DNA of 64,000 bases, taken from NCBI RefSeq assembly GCF_037543845.1, contig NZ_JBBIFX010000001.1:1302001-1366000 (forward strand). Direction: 5' to 3'. The position numbers and the translations under genes are program-made. This document shows positions 24,693-34,800 of this stretch, piece by piece. Source of the DNA: Gymnodinialimonas ulvae (lineage in GTDB: Bacteria; Pseudomonadota; Alphaproteobacteria; Rhodobacterales; Rhodobacteraceae). The stretch's first letter is position 1. Every line of letters begins with the position of its first letter. The notes beneath the pieces are model-generated. The model was given only the letters and a program-made list of their open reading frames with translations. It did not search any database and had not been told where the DNA came from.

Positions 24693-25145
24693 TCAGGCCC
24701 GCGTGTCCTTGGGCGATCCCATCACCACAAAGGTCGTGATCGTGGCCACCTGCGGCAGCGCGCCCAAAATGTCTGTGTGGAACCGTTTGTAGGCCACAAG
24801 GTCCGCCACCTCCACACGCAGCAGATATTCCACCGTGCCGGTGATGTTGTGGCATTCGCGGACCTCGCCCGCGCGCGCCACCGCCGCCTCGAACGCGGAT
24901 TGCGAGGCCTTGGTGTGGGTGCCAAGCCCGACCGTGATATAGGCGATGAACCCGATCCCCAGTTTCGCCGGATCCGTCACCGCGCGGTAGCCCTTGATCA
25001 CGCCGGCCCGCTCCAACGCCTGCACCCGCCGCAATGTGGCCGATGGTGACAGCGCCACCTTCTCCGCCAGGTCGAGATTCGAGATCCGTCCGTCGCGGCT
25101 CAGCTCACGCAATATCTGATGGTCTTTTTCATCGATCTTCGTCAT
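24693..25145 (-). CDS. Lrp/AsnC family transcriptional regulator
   Basis: A 150-residue regulator with an N-terminal winged helix (KIDEKDHQILRELSRDGRIS..., helix-turn-helix about residues 20-42) and a C-terminal RAM ligand domain (about 65-145). It is divergent from a LysE-family exporter gene; this pairing is common, the regulator sensing an amino acid that the exporter expels. A 10-bp imperfect inverted repeat in the 73-base gap is a possible operator. Confidence 0.92.
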   Translation of the reverse strand: MTKIDEKDHQILRELSRDGRISNLDLAEKVALSPSATLRRVQALERAGVIKGYRAVTDPAKLGIGFIAYITVGLGTHTKASQSAFEAAVARAGEVRECHNITGTVEYLLRVEVADLVAYKRFHTDILGALPQVATITTFVVMGSPKDTRA

Positions 25146-25148
25146 TTG

Positions 25149-25183
25149 TTGCGCAGATTAGCCGCTATCCCGCATCTTCGCAA
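25149..25183. promoter_or_regulatory. Inverted repeat between Lrp-family and lysE-like genes
   Basis: TTGCGCAGAT (25149-25158) and ATCTTCGCAA (25174-25183) are complementary at nine of ten positions with a 15-base centre, so the half-site centres are about 25 bases apart. It lies in the only shared control region of the divergent pair and is a candidate binding site for the Lrp-type regulator. Confidence 0.45.
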
Positions 25184-25218
25184 TTTCATTGCCGGCGGGC
25201 GGCCCTAATGTTGCGCCC

Positions 25219-25824
25219 ATGACCTATGAGCTCCTCTCCGGCCTCGTGCTGTTCGCCTTCGCCTCCTCCATCACGCCGGGGCCCAACAACATCATGCTCA
25301 TGGCCTCGGGCGTGAACTTCGGCCTGCCGCGCACGTTGCCACATATGTTGGGCGTTTCGCTGGGACATGCGGCGATGACGCTGATCCTCGGGCTCGGGCT
25401 GGTGCAGGTGTTCGAGGTTCTGCCGTGGCTGCGCACCGCGCTGACCGTGGTGTCGGTTGGCTATCTGCTGTGGCTGGCGTGGAAAGTCGCCAATGCCGCC
25501 CCGCCCAAGGGCGCCGACCACGATGCGCAGCCCCTGACTTTCCTGCAGGCGGCAGGCTTTCAATGGGTCAATCCCAAGGCGATCTACATGTCGATCTACG
25601 CCCAGACCACCTATGCCCCCGATGGCGGCGGCTGGACCTCTGCCGTGCTGGTCGCGCTGGTGTTCGGTCTGGTGAACCTGCCCTCGGTCGCCACCTGGGC
25701 CTGGGGCGGCACGCAGATCCGCCGCTGGCTCGATGGTCCGGGCCGCCTGCGCGCTTTCAACTGGACCATGGCTGCCCTCCTGGTCGCCTCGCTCTACCCG
25801 ATGCTGCTGCCGTCGGATGGTTAA
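25219..25824 (+). CDS. LysE family amino acid exporter
   Basis: A 201-residue inner membrane protein with about six membrane segments and the N-terminal LysE/RhtB motif SSITPGPNNIMLMASG (about residues 16-31). ATG at 25219 is chosen; an open frame ten codons longer runs into the control region. Likely exports an amino acid or a derivative under control of the divergent Lrp-type regulator. Its 3' end overlaps the next, convergent gene by four bases. Confidence 0.9.
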   Translation: MTYELLSGLVLFAFASSITPGPNNIMLMASGVNFGLPRTLPHMLGVSLGHAAMTLILGLGLVQVFEVLPWLRTALTVVSVGYLLWLAWKVANAAPPKGADHDAQPLTFLQAAGFQWVNPKAIYMSIYAQTTYAPDGGGWTSAVLVALVFGLVNLPSVATWAWGGTQIRRWLDGPGRLRAFNWTMAALLVASLYPMLLPSDG

Positions 25825-26387
25825 CCCGACGGGATAATCGCCACACCGCTGGCAAAGCGCGGGATCAAGGCCACCGGGTCGCGCGCCTCGTCCTCGACCC
25901 CGTCCCGGAACACATGCTGAAACAGCGCATCTGGCCCGGCGTCGTCAATCGTGTAGCGAAAGCAGAAATCCCGCGGCGCGGTCTCGCGCAACATCTCGAT
26001 CCGTTCGGGCAGAATCTCGTCCGGCAACGGCGTCAGCCCCAGCAAATCAAACGAAAACCGATAGCCCTCCGCCTCCCACATCGCGCGCAGCCCCTGGTTC
26101 TCATACGGAATACACAGCGCATCCCCCTCCCAGTTCAGGCGATATTCCTGCACCTCCATCGGCGCGTCCCACACCGCATTGGCCGTGTGCAGAACCACGT
26201 GATCGTCATAAAGCGCCGTGTAAATCTCGGCCCAGGAACACGCCAGCCGGTCATTGGGATGATAGCAAAACGCCTGCTCCCGCATAAGATCCTCAACCTC
26301 GATCCGGCTCAGGAACTCCTGCGCCGCGACGGCGGAGGGACACAGGGCCAACGCAGCACAGGTCGCAGCGATACGGGCAAGGGGCAT
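25821..26387 (-). CDS. Secreted four-cysteine protein, paralogue A
   Basis: A 188-residue protein with a signal peptide (cleavage near AVAAQE, residues 19-24). Cysteines C41, C50, C92 and C142 lie in the motifs AFCYH, LACSW, WEGDALCIP and RDFCF. The same four motifs in the same order occur in the next gene, so the two are tandem paralogues. It is a likely periplasmic protein with two disulfides. I do not recognise the family and see no catalytic motif. Confidence 0.8.
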   Translation of the reverse strand: MPLARIAATCAALALCPSAVAAQEFLSRIEVEDLMREQAFCYHPNDRLACSWAEIYTALYDDHVVLHTANAVWDAPMEVQEYRLNWEGDALCIPYENQGLRAMWEAEGYRFSFDLLGLTPLPDEILPERIEMLRETAPRDFCFRYTIDDAGPDALFQHVFRDGVEDEARDPVALIPRFASGVAIIPSG

Positions 26388-26470
26388 CTCGCCATCCCTT
26401 CAAGCAAAAAAATACACTGAATCAAAGCCTAGGGGCATTTGACGAAAAGTCGAGAGGGCGCGATGCACCC

Positions 26471-27010
26471 TCAGTCGCCAAACGACAGCGCACCCTCGGA
26501 AAGCGGCACCAACCGCACGCGCACATCGTCGGTCGTACCGTTGGACGACCATACGGCGAACCCGTCCGCGTCATCCTCGATCAGGCCAAAGCAATAGCCC
26601 TCCACCCGAGTGGCTGTGAACTGCTCACGCTGCGCGGTCACAAATGCATCGCCAAGTGCGTCGGCGGGATCGAGCGCGAAGACGTACCGCGTGCCATCAG
26701 CCTGTCGCCAGGCCCCGCTCAACCCGCTTGCGTCTACAGGCAGGCAGAGCCTGTCCCCCTCCCAAAACAGCGTTTCGCGCAGAACCAGGGTCCGCCCGGC
26801 AAACCGGAACCCGGTCTGCACATCAATGCCGTCAGGCCCGATCGCAACCGGCGCCGCGCGGTACACTTCGCCGCTTCGGCAGGAGCCGCCGTTGACGTGA
26901 TAGCACAGCGCATGATCCGCGATCAGAGCCTCGAACTGCGCGCGCGTAACGCTCGGCTCTGCGGCGACCGGCGCCGCAAGGGCAAACAGAACTACGCTAA
27001 AACGGTACAT
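26471..27010 (-). CDS. Secreted four-cysteine protein, paralogue B
   Basis: A 179-residue protein from ATG 27010 with a signal peptide ending near APVAAEP. Cysteines C36, C44, C89 and C140 are in ALCYH, GSCRS, WEGDRLCLP and EGYCF, matching paralogue A. The start lies 14 bases inside the 3' end of uvrD, so an in-frame extension upstream is a shadow of uvrD. The two paralogues are 83 bases apart and co-oriented. Function unknown. Confidence 0.8.
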   Translation of the reverse strand: MYRFSVVLFALAAPVAAEPSVTRAQFEALIADHALCYHVNGGSCRSGEVYRAAPVAIGPDGIDVQTGFRFAGRTLVLRETLFWEGDRLCLPVDASGLSGAWRQADGTRYVFALDPADALGDAFVTAQREQFTATRVEGYCFGLIEDDADGFAVWSSNGTTDDVRVRLVPLSEGALSFGD

Positions 27011-29441
27011 CGCCGCCCTCGTTCCCCGCCGCGACAAGGAACCGGCCCACCACGTGCTTGCTGCCCGCCTTGTCGAACTCAATGCCCAACTTGTCACCCT
27101 CGACGCTCATCACCTCGCCGTAGCCGAATTTCTGGTGAAACACCCGGTCTCCGATGGAAAACGCGCTGACCGCTTCGGCGTCGATGGTCATGTTCTTCGC
27201 GTCCGAGGGCTGGCGCATCTGGCGCTGGCCCTGATTGGCCTGCAACCTCCGCCAACCGGGGCTGTTGTACACATCCGCGCTCGCCGCCCGGTCGTGCAGG
27301 TTGCTGCCCGCCATGCTCTGCGTCACCGGGCTCGCCATGGCCGACGCCGTGCCCTGATGCCCGTAAAGCCCCGGCGCGGTCAGCACATCAACATGGCCCT
27401 CCGGAAGCTCATCAATGAACCGGCTCGGCAATTGGCTCTGCCATTGCCCGTACACCCGCCGGTTGCCCGCAAACGAAATCGTGCAGACGCGCTCGGCCCG
27501 CGTGATGCCGACATAGGCCAGCCTCCGCTCTTCCTCCAGGCCGGTCATGCCGCTTTCGTCCATACTGCGCTGGCTCGGGAACAACCCGTCTTCCCAGCCC
27601 GGCAAAAACACCGCCGGAAACTCCAGACCCTTGGCCGCGTGCAGCGTCATGATCGTCACCTTCGGCTCCTGATCATCGCTCTCATTGTCCATGATCAGGC
27701 TGACATGTTCGAGAAAGCCTTGCAGGTTCTCAAACGATTCCAACGCCTTGACCAGTTCCTTGAGATTCTCAAGCCGCCCCGGCGCTTCGGGTGTCTTGTC
27801 GTTTTGCCAATGCGCGGTGTAGCCGCTCTCATCAAGGATGATCTCGGCCAATTCGATATGGCTCACACCCGGCGCCGCGGTGTCTTCCTCGATCAGATCA
27901 TCCGCCGGGCCCACTTGCCGCAGCGGCCCGGTCAGCATCTGCCGCCACCGCGCAACGCCCTCGACCAATTCGCCAAGCGCCTTGCCGCCCTTGCCGCCAA
28001 TCGCCTTCGTCTCGACGCACAGCCGCGCACCTTCCAGCAGGCTCACCCCGTTGGAGCGCGCCATTTTCTGGATCGTCTGCTGCGCCTTGTCACCCAGCCC
28101 GCGTTTGGGCGTGTTCACGATCCGCTCGAACGCCAGATCGTCATCGGGGCTTACGACGACGCGGAAATAAGCCATCGCATCGCGGATTTCCATCCGCTCA
28201 TAAAACCGCGGCCCGCCGATCACGCGGTAGGGCAGGCCGATGGTCAGGAACCGATCCTCAAAAGCGCGCATCTGGTGGCTCGCACGGACGAGGATTGCGA
28301 TGGAATTTGGCCCGATCGGGTCCATTCCCCGGGTCCCGCGCCCCATCGCCTCGATCTCTTCCCCGACCCAGCGCGCCTCTTCGTCGCCGTCCCAATGCCC
28401 GATCAGGCGGACCTTCTCGCCATCCGCACCGTCGGTCCACAGCGTCTTGCCAAGCCGCCCCTTGTTACCTTCGATGACGCCCGAAGCCGCCGCCAGAATA
28501 TGACCGGTAGAGCGGTAATTCTGCTCCAGCCGGACGACTTTGGCGCCGGGAAAATCCTTCTCGAACCGCAGGATGTTGCCCACTTCCGCGCCGCGCCAGC
28601 CGTAGATCGACTGATCATCATCGCCCACGCAGCAGATGTTCCTGTGCCCCGCCGCCAGCAGCCGCAGCCACAAATACTGCGCCACGTTCGTATCCTGATA
28701 TTCGTCGACCAGAATATAGCGGAACCAGCGTTGATATTGCTGCAACAGGTCGTCGTGTTCCTGAAAGATGCGGATCATATGCAACAGCAAATCGCCGAAA
28801 TCGCAGGCGTTCAGCTCGCGCAGGCGCTGCTGGTATTGCGCGTAAAGCTCCACACCGCGGTGGTTGAATGCACCATGATCGGCGGCGGGCACCTTGTCGG
28901 GCAGAAGCGCGCGGTTCTTCCACCCGTCGATGACCCCACCCAACGCGCGCGCGGGCCAGCGCTTTTCGTCGATCCCGGCGGCGATGATAAGTTGTTTGAG
29001 CAGCCGGTTCTGATCATCCGTATCAAGGATCGTGAAGTTGGATTTCAGATCCACCAATTCCGCATGACGGCGCAGGAGTTTCACACAAATCGCATGGAAC
29101 GTACCCAGCCATGGCATCCCCTCGGCGGGCTGGCCCAGAAGCCCTCCCACCCGGTTCTTCATCTCGCGCGCGGCCTTGTTGGTGAAGGTCACGGCCAGGA
29201 TCTCGTTGGTGCGCGCCGTCCCGGTGCTCAGCAGATGCGCGATCCGCGCCGTCAGCGCCCGCGTCTTGCCCGTGCCCGCGCCCGCCAGCATCAAGACCGG
29301 CCCTTCAAGATGCTCGACCGCATCGCGCTGCGCGGGGTTCAGCCCGTCCATATAGGGCATCGGGCGCGCGGCCATTGCGCGGGCGGCGAGGGATTGGCCC
29401 ACCGCGGCCTCGAAGGCGTCGGAATCGTCGAAACTGCTCAT
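26997..29441 (-). CDS. uvrD: ATP-dependent DNA helicase UvrD/PcrA
   Basis: Superfamily 1 3'-5' helicase acting in nucleotide excision and mismatch repair. The 814-residue product has Walker A GAGTGKTRAL near residue 55, DEYQDTN (motif II), GDDDQSIYGWRGA (motif III), QNYRSTGHI (motif IV) and MTLHAAKGLEFPAVFLPGW (motifs V region). The C-terminal 50 residues (IGDRVFHQKFGYGEVM...) form the Tudor-like domain found in PcrA/UvrD. Full length. Confidence 0.96.
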   Translation of the reverse strand: MSSFDDSDAFEAAVGQSLAARAMAARPMPYMDGLNPAQRDAVEHLEGPVLMLAGAGTGKTRALTARIAHLLSTGTARTNEILAVTFTNKAAREMKNRVGGLLGQPAEGMPWLGTFHAICVKLLRRHAELVDLKSNFTILDTDDQNRLLKQLIIAAGIDEKRWPARALGGVIDGWKNRALLPDKVPAADHGAFNHRGVELYAQYQQRLRELNACDFGDLLLHMIRIFQEHDDLLQQYQRWFRYILVDEYQDTNVAQYLWLRLLAAGHRNICCVGDDDQSIYGWRGAEVGNILRFEKDFPGAKVVRLEQNYRSTGHILAAASGVIEGNKGRLGKTLWTDGADGEKVRLIGHWDGDEEARWVGEEIEAMGRGTRGMDPIGPNSIAILVRASHQMRAFEDRFLTIGLPYRVIGGPRFYERMEIRDAMAYFRVVVSPDDDLAFERIVNTPKRGLGDKAQQTIQKMARSNGVSLLEGARLCVETKAIGGKGGKALGELVEGVARWRQMLTGPLRQVGPADDLIEEDTAAPGVSHIELAEIILDESGYTAHWQNDKTPEAPGRLENLKELVKALESFENLQGFLEHVSLIMDNESDDQEPKVTIMTLHAAKGLEFPAVFLPGWEDGLFPSQRSMDESGMTGLEEERRLAYVGITRAERVCTISFAGNRRVYGQWQSQLPSRFIDELPEGHVDVLTAPGLYGHQGTASAMASPVTQSMAGSNLHDRAASADVYNSPGWRRLQANQGQRQMRQPSDAKNMTIDAEAVSAFSIGDRVFHQKFGYGEVMSVEGDKLGIEFDKAGSKHVVGRFLVAAGNEGGDVPF

Positions 29442-29520
29442 GGGCGGAGAATAGAGCGGTCCGCGCGCATTTTAAAGGTTTGTTCGCAGATTGTTCTACA
29501 GCGCCGATCGAGAATGCGGA

Positions 29521-29572
29521 CTGGGGCGCTGCCCCAGACCCCGAGGTTTTTCCGGCAAGATGAAAAGGCGCC
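29521..29572 (+). repeat. Rhodobacteraceae intergenic palindromic repeat
   Basis: CTGGGGC-GCT-GCCCCAG hairpin (29521-29537) followed by ACCCCGAGGTTTTTCCGGC and AAGATGAAAAG. This pattern resembles a short intergenic repeat I associate with Rhodobacteraceae genomes. A related copy in the opposite orientation is at 40607-40682. It occupies most of the gap between uvrD and the hydroxy-acid dehydrogenase gene. Confidence 0.5.
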
Positions 29573-29629
29573 CGCACCATTTGGGACAAATTTGATTGAG
29601 TTGCACGGGTTTGGCGGTATTCAAGCGGC

Positions 29630-30781
29630 ATGGACCTGCATTCGAAATATCCGGCTCTGGTCGATCTAAAGGCGCGGGCGCGCGGGCGCATCCCGCATTT
29701 CGTGTGGGAATATCTCGACAGTGCCACCGGGCTCGAAGCCACCGCGCGGCGCAATCGCGCGGCACTCGACGCGGTGTTGTTGCGGCCCGCCGCCCTGCGC
29801 GGCGAGGTGGCGCCGTCGCTGGCATGCCGGTTTCTCGGCCGGGATTACCCGGTGCCCTTCGGCATCGCGCCGGTGGGTATGTCGGGCCTGATCTGGCCCG
29901 GGGCGGAGGCGCATCTTGCGGCCCATGCCGCGCAAGCGGGCATCCCCTATGGCCTCTCGACCGTGGCGACGGTCGTGCCCGAAACCATCGGCCCGCTGGT
30001 CGGCGATCAGGGTTGGTTTCAGATGTATCCGCCCAAAGCGCCCGAGGTTCGCGATGACATGCTTGCCCGCGCCAAGGCGGCCGGTTTTCATACGCTGGTT
30101 TTGACCGTCGATGTGCCAGCCGCTTCGCGCCGGGAGCGGCAGACGCGCGGCGGATTGGTGCAGCCACCCCGCCTGACGCCGCGCCTGTTGGCCCAAGTTG
30201 CGCGTTGCCCGGCCTGGGCGCTTGGCATCCGGGCCAGTGGCATGCCGCGCATGCGTCTGATGGACAGCTACGCCAAGGATTTGCTGGATCGCGGCCCCCT
30301 GCCCTCGACGGCCCATGTCGGCTATCTGCTGCGCGCCGCGCCGGATTGGGATTACGTCGCCGCCTTGCGCGCACGGTGGGACGGCGCGTTAATCCTGAAG
30401 GGTGTGACCGAGCCCGAGATTGCCCAGCGCGCGGAGACCGCGGGCGTCGATGCGATCTGGGTGTCGAACCATGCCGGGCGGCAATTCGACGGCGCGCCGG
30501 GCGCGGCGGCCACCTTGCCCGAGATGCGCGCGGCCACGGCGCTGCCGCTGATCTTCGACAGTGGCGTCGAAGGCGGGCTGGACGTGATCCGGGCCCTCGC
30601 GCTTGGGGCGGATTTCGTGATGATGGGCCGCGCCTGGCATTATGCGCTTGGCGCGTTGGGGCCCGAGGGGCCCGCGCATTGGCATGACATTCTGGTCAAG
30701 GACATCGAAAGCAACATGGCCCAGATCGGTGCGAAAACGCTGGCCGATCTGGCGGGGCGGCTTAGTTCGCCGGCACCGTGA
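29630..30781 (+). CDS. FMN-dependent alpha-hydroxy-acid dehydrogenase
   Basis: A 383-residue TIM-barrel flavoprotein of the L-lactate dehydrogenase/glycolate oxidase family. The family motif SNHAGRQFDGAPG (about residues 282-294) carries the catalytic histidine and the substrate-binding arginine. GIAPVGMSGLIWPGAE near residue 80 and FDSGVEGGLDVIRALALGADFVMMGRAW bind FMN. Probably oxidises L-lactate or a related 2-hydroxy acid; substrate not decided. Monocistronic, with an intergenic repeat upstream. Confidence 0.88.
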   Translation: MDLHSKYPALVDLKARARGRIPHFVWEYLDSATGLEATARRNRAALDAVLLRPAALRGEVAPSLACRFLGRDYPVPFGIAPVGMSGLIWPGAEAHLAAHAAQAGIPYGLSTVATVVPETIGPLVGDQGWFQMYPPKAPEVRDDMLARAKAAGFHTLVLTVDVPAASRRERQTRGGLVQPPRLTPRLLAQVARCPAWALGIRASGMPRMRLMDSYAKDLLDRGPLPSTAHVGYLLRAAPDWDYVAALRARWDGALILKGVTEPEIAQRAETAGVDAIWVSNHAGRQFDGAPGAAATLPEMRAATALPLIFDSGVEGGLDVIRALALGADFVMMGRAWHYALGALGPEGPAHWHDILVKDIESNMAQIGAKTLADLAGRLSSPAP

Positions 30782-31175
30782 GGGCGAGGGTGTGTGATCG
30801 CAGCGTCCTGGAATGACGCGTCATCGCAATGCGCAGCGCAGTGTTCAAGTGAACCACGCGAAAGGCGACATCAGCGCGCGCAGCGGTGACTTCGAGTTCC
30901 CATTGATGCGTGTCCTCGACACCATCGGTATCGATCACGACGACCATGGGCTCCAGATCACGTTGAATCGCGCCCGATACAGCCTGGACAATACTGTCAC
31001 GCGACGACGCCGTGTTGTCGAAACCGACTTCGATGTAATGGGTGTCCGTTATGCAATCCGCGCGAATGTATCCTGCGTCTTCGTTGAGGATTATATCGGT
31101 CTGCACCTCGTCGGCCCCGCCGAACATTGCCGCACAAATGGCGGCGGAAAAAAACATCTCGGAAAAAGCGGTCAT
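30762..31175 (-). CDS. Hypothetical secreted protein
   Basis: A 137-residue protein from ATG 31175 with a signal-peptide-like start (MTAFSEMFFSAAICAAMFGGA). The rest is beta-rich with no recognised domain. Its 3' end overlaps the convergent dehydrogenase gene by 20 bases. A TTG two codons upstream is a less likely start. Function unknown; support is the signal peptide, codon bias and lack of a better reading on the other strand. Confidence 0.6.
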   Translation of the reverse strand: MTAFSEMFFSAAICAAMFGGADEVQTDIILNEDAGYIRADCITDTHYIEVGFDNTASSRDSIVQAVSGAIQRDLEPMVVVIDTDGVEDTHQWELEVTAARADVAFRVVHLNTALRIAMTRHSRTLRSHTLALTVPAN

Positions 31176-31237
31176 GACCAAACGTTAACAATTTGTTAAC
31201 GAATTGGCAAAGCAAATGGCCGGATGTGGTTAATCCG

Positions 31238-31678
31238 CTACCCCGCCGCCGCGCTTGGCAATTGACGCAGCGTCGCCAGAAACGCGCGCAAATGGTTGCG
31301 CACCTCCGGATCGCGCCCGCGTTCCTGACTGTCGGGGCGCAGCAAGTCCTGGAGCGCCAGCGTCGTCGGCGTTGGCTTCGGCTGGTCCTCGGGCAAGGCA
31401 TATCCCATGCGCCAGCCCTGAAACGATCGCGCCTCGATCGGCCCATGTTCGGCCAGCCGCAGATCCATGTGACGCTCGTCCTTGGTGATCGCCTGCATCA
31501 CCTGCAAAAGCGCCGCATCATCGCCTTCAAGCACCTGAAAGAACCGCCCCTCGTGGTACAGCAGCAATCCCGTCAGCCCCAGAGCAGCGTTGTTGCGACG
31601 GCAGACATAGTTCAGCGCCTCAATGCCCTGAGCCGTGAAATACCGTGTGGCGCGACTGCTGTATATAACGCGATGCAA
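31238..31678 (-). CDS. Short BLUF blue-light sensor protein
   Basis: A 146-residue FAD-binding BLUF protein with no output domain. Residues needed for BLUF photochemistry are in place: Tyr6 (VIYSS), Asn30 (RRNNAALGLTG), Gln48 (RFFQVLEG) and Trp89 (FQGWRMGY). BLUF domains sense blue light by hydrogen-bond switching around the flavin. The C-terminal 50 residues probably form the capping helices. The start is TTG (31678) with AAGGAG nine bases upstream. Partner and output are unknown; single-domain BLUF proteins usually act by protein-protein contact. Confidence 0.9.
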   Translation of the reverse strand: MHRVIYSSRATRYFTAQGIEALNYVCRRNNAALGLTGLLLYHEGRFFQVLEGDDAALLQVMQAITKDERHMDLRLAEHGPIEARSFQGWRMGYALPEDQPKPTPTTLALQDLLRPDSQERGRDPEVRNHLRAFLATLRQLPSAAAG

Positions 31679-31848
31679 GGTGCCGGGCTCCTTCTAAGAC
31701 AGGCATGATCTTTATGGTGTTAAATGCAATTGGTTAGAAATTGGTTTCCAAGGCCCCCATCGTCACCGCTAACATCACGCCGCCCGCTTGCCCTTCCGTC
31801 ACCTGCCCCTTACAGCTTTTTCTGCAACTGCGAAGGGACCGCGACATC

Positions 31849-34800
31849 ATGGCCGAATTCACCAAAATCCTTGTTGCCAACCGCGGTGAGATCGCCATCC
31901 GCGTGATGCGCGCCGCCAACGAATTGGGCAAGCGCACCGTCGCCGTCTACGCCGAAGAGGACAAGCTCAGCCTGCATCGCTTCAAAGCCGACGAAGCCTA
32001 TAAGATCGGCGAAGGCCTGGGCCCCGTCGCGGCCTATCTCTCCATCGAGGAAATCATCCGCGTCGCCAAGCAATGCGGGGCGGACGCGATCCATCCGGGC
32101 TATGGCCTGCTGTCGGAAAACCCCGATTTCGTCGATGCTTGCGCCGCCAATGACATCACCTTCATCGGCCCCAAGGCCGAAACCATGCGCGCGCTTGGCG
32201 ACAAGGCCTCCGCCCGCCAGGTCGCCATCGCCGCGGGCGTGCCCGTGATCCCCGCCACCGGTGTTCTTGGCGACGACATGAAGGCGATCAAGAAAGAGGC
32301 CGCAGAGGTCGGCTATCCGCTCATGCTCAAGGCGTCGTGGGGCGGCGGCGGGCGCGGGATGCGCCCCATCGCAAGCAAAGACGAACTGGAAGAAAAGGTC
32401 CTTGAGGGCCGCCGCGAGGCCGAAGCCGCCTTTGGCAATGGCGAGGGCTACCTGGAAAAAATGATCCTGCGCGCACGCCACGTCGAGGTGCAGATCCTCG
32501 GCGACAGCCATGGCAACATCTACCACCTCTATGAACGCGACTGCTCGGTGCAACGCCGCAACCAGAAGGTCGTCGAACGCGCGCCTGCGCCGTACCTGAC
32601 CGAAATGCAGCGCAATGAGATTTGCCTTCTGGGCAAGAAGATCTGCGAACATGTGAACTACGAATGCGCCGGCACCGTCGAATTCCTGATGGATATGGAC
32701 AGTGGCAATTTCTACTTCATCGAGGTGAACCCCCGCGTCCAAGTCGAACATACCGTGACCGAAGAGGTCACCGGCATCGACATCGTCCGCGCGCAGATCC
32801 TCATTGCGGAGGGCAAGATGCTGGCCGCCGCCACCGGCGTCGCCTCGCAATATGACGTCAAACTCGACGGCCACGCGATCCAGTGCCGCGTGACCACCGA
32901 AGATCCCGCCAACAATTTCATCCCCGATTATGGCCGCATCACCGCCTATCGCGGGGCCACCGGGATGGGCATTCGCCTCGATGGCGGCACGGCCTATTCC
33001 GGCGCGGTGATCACCCGCTATTACGACAGCCTGCTGGAAAAAGTCACCGCCTGGGCCCCCACCCCCGACGCTGCCATTGCGCGGATGGACCGCGCCTTGC
33101 GCGAATTCCGCATCCGCGGCGTCTCCACCAACATCGCATTTGTGGAAAACCTGCTCAAGCACCCGACCTTCCTGAACTACCAATACCACACCAAGTTCAT
33201 CGACGAGACGCCCGAACTTTTCGATTTCCGCCCGCGCCGCGACCGCGCCACCAAGATCCTCACCTATGTCGCCGACATCACCGTCAACGGGCATCCCGAA
33301 ACCCAAGGCCGCCCGATGCCGCCCGCCGACATCAAACCGCCGCGACCGCCCAAGGTCTCCTATGACGCGCCGCCGCCCGGCACCCGCACCATGCTCGACG
33401 ACAAGGGCCCCGAGGCCGTCGCCAAATGGATGAAGGCGCAGAAGCAACTCCTGATCACCGACACCACCATGCGCGACGGGCACCAATCGCTTCTGGCGAC
33501 CCGGATGCGCTCGCTCGACATGATCAAGGCCGCGCCCGCCTATGCGCATAAACTGCCCGGCCTCTTCTCCGTGGAATGCTGGGGCGGGGCCACCTTCGAC
33601 GTCGCCTACCGCTTCTTGCAGGAATGCCCCTGGCAGCGCCTGCGCGACATCCGCGCGAAGATGCCAAACATCATGACGCAGATGCTTTTGCGCGCGTCCA
33701 ACGGCGTGGGCTACACCAATTACCCCGACAACGTCGTGCAGGGCTTTGCCAAACAGGCCGCCGAAAGTGGCGTCGATGTCTTCCGCATCTTCGACAGCCT
33801 CAACTGGGTCGAAAACATGCGCGTCGCGATGGATGCGGTGGGCGAGACCGGCAAGATCGTCGAAGGCACGATCTGCTACACCGGCAATATCCTCGACCCC
33901 GACCGCGCCAAATATGACGTGAAATATTACGTCGACATGGCCAAGGAGCTTCAAGCCGCCGGCGCCCATGTCCTCGGCCTCAAGGATATGGCCGGTCTCC
34001 TGCGCCCGTCCGCGGCCGAGGTTCTGATCCCCGCCCTCAAGGACGCCGTCGATCTGCCGATCCACTTCCACACCCACGACACCGCCGGGTCCGCCTGCGG
34101 CACGATCCTCACCTGCTCCGAACATGGCGTCGATGCCGTCGATTGCGCCATGGATGCGCTTTCGGGCAACACGTCGCAGGCGACCCTTGGCACCATCGTG
34201 GAATCCCTGCGCTTCACCGAGCGTGACACCGGCCTCGACATCGCAGCCATTCGTCAGATCTCCGACTATTGGGAAGCCGTCCGCGCCCATTACGCCGCGT
34301 TTGAATCCGGCATGCAGGCCCCCGCCTCCGAGGTCTACCTGCACGAGATGCCTGGCGGCCAATTCACCAACCTCAAGGCGCAGGCGCGTTCCATGGGCTT
34401 GGAAGACCGCTGGCACGAGGTCGCGCAGATGTACGCCGACGTGAACCAGATGTTCGGCGATATCGTGAAGGTCACGCCGTCCTCCAAGGTCGTCGGCGAC
34501 ATGGCCCTGATGATGGTCAGCCAAGGCCTTAGCCGCGCCGAAGTGGAAGATCCGAAAACCGAGGTCTCCTTCCCCGAGTCGGTCATCGGCATGCTGCGCG
34601 GCGATCTGGGCCAGCCGCCCAACGGCTTCCCCAAATCCATCGTGAAAAAGGCGCTGAAGGGCGAGAAACCCAACCTGGAACGCCCCGGCAAACACCTCGA
34701 CCCCGTCGATCTGGAGGCCACCCGCGCCGATCTGGCCGCCCAGCTTGATCAGGAGATCGACGACGAAGACCTCAACGGCTACCTGATGTATCCACGCGTC

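Noticed and set aside
27054..29669. An 871-codon plus-strand frame opposite uvrD
   Set aside because: Pure antisense shadow of uvrD; no start context or motifs.
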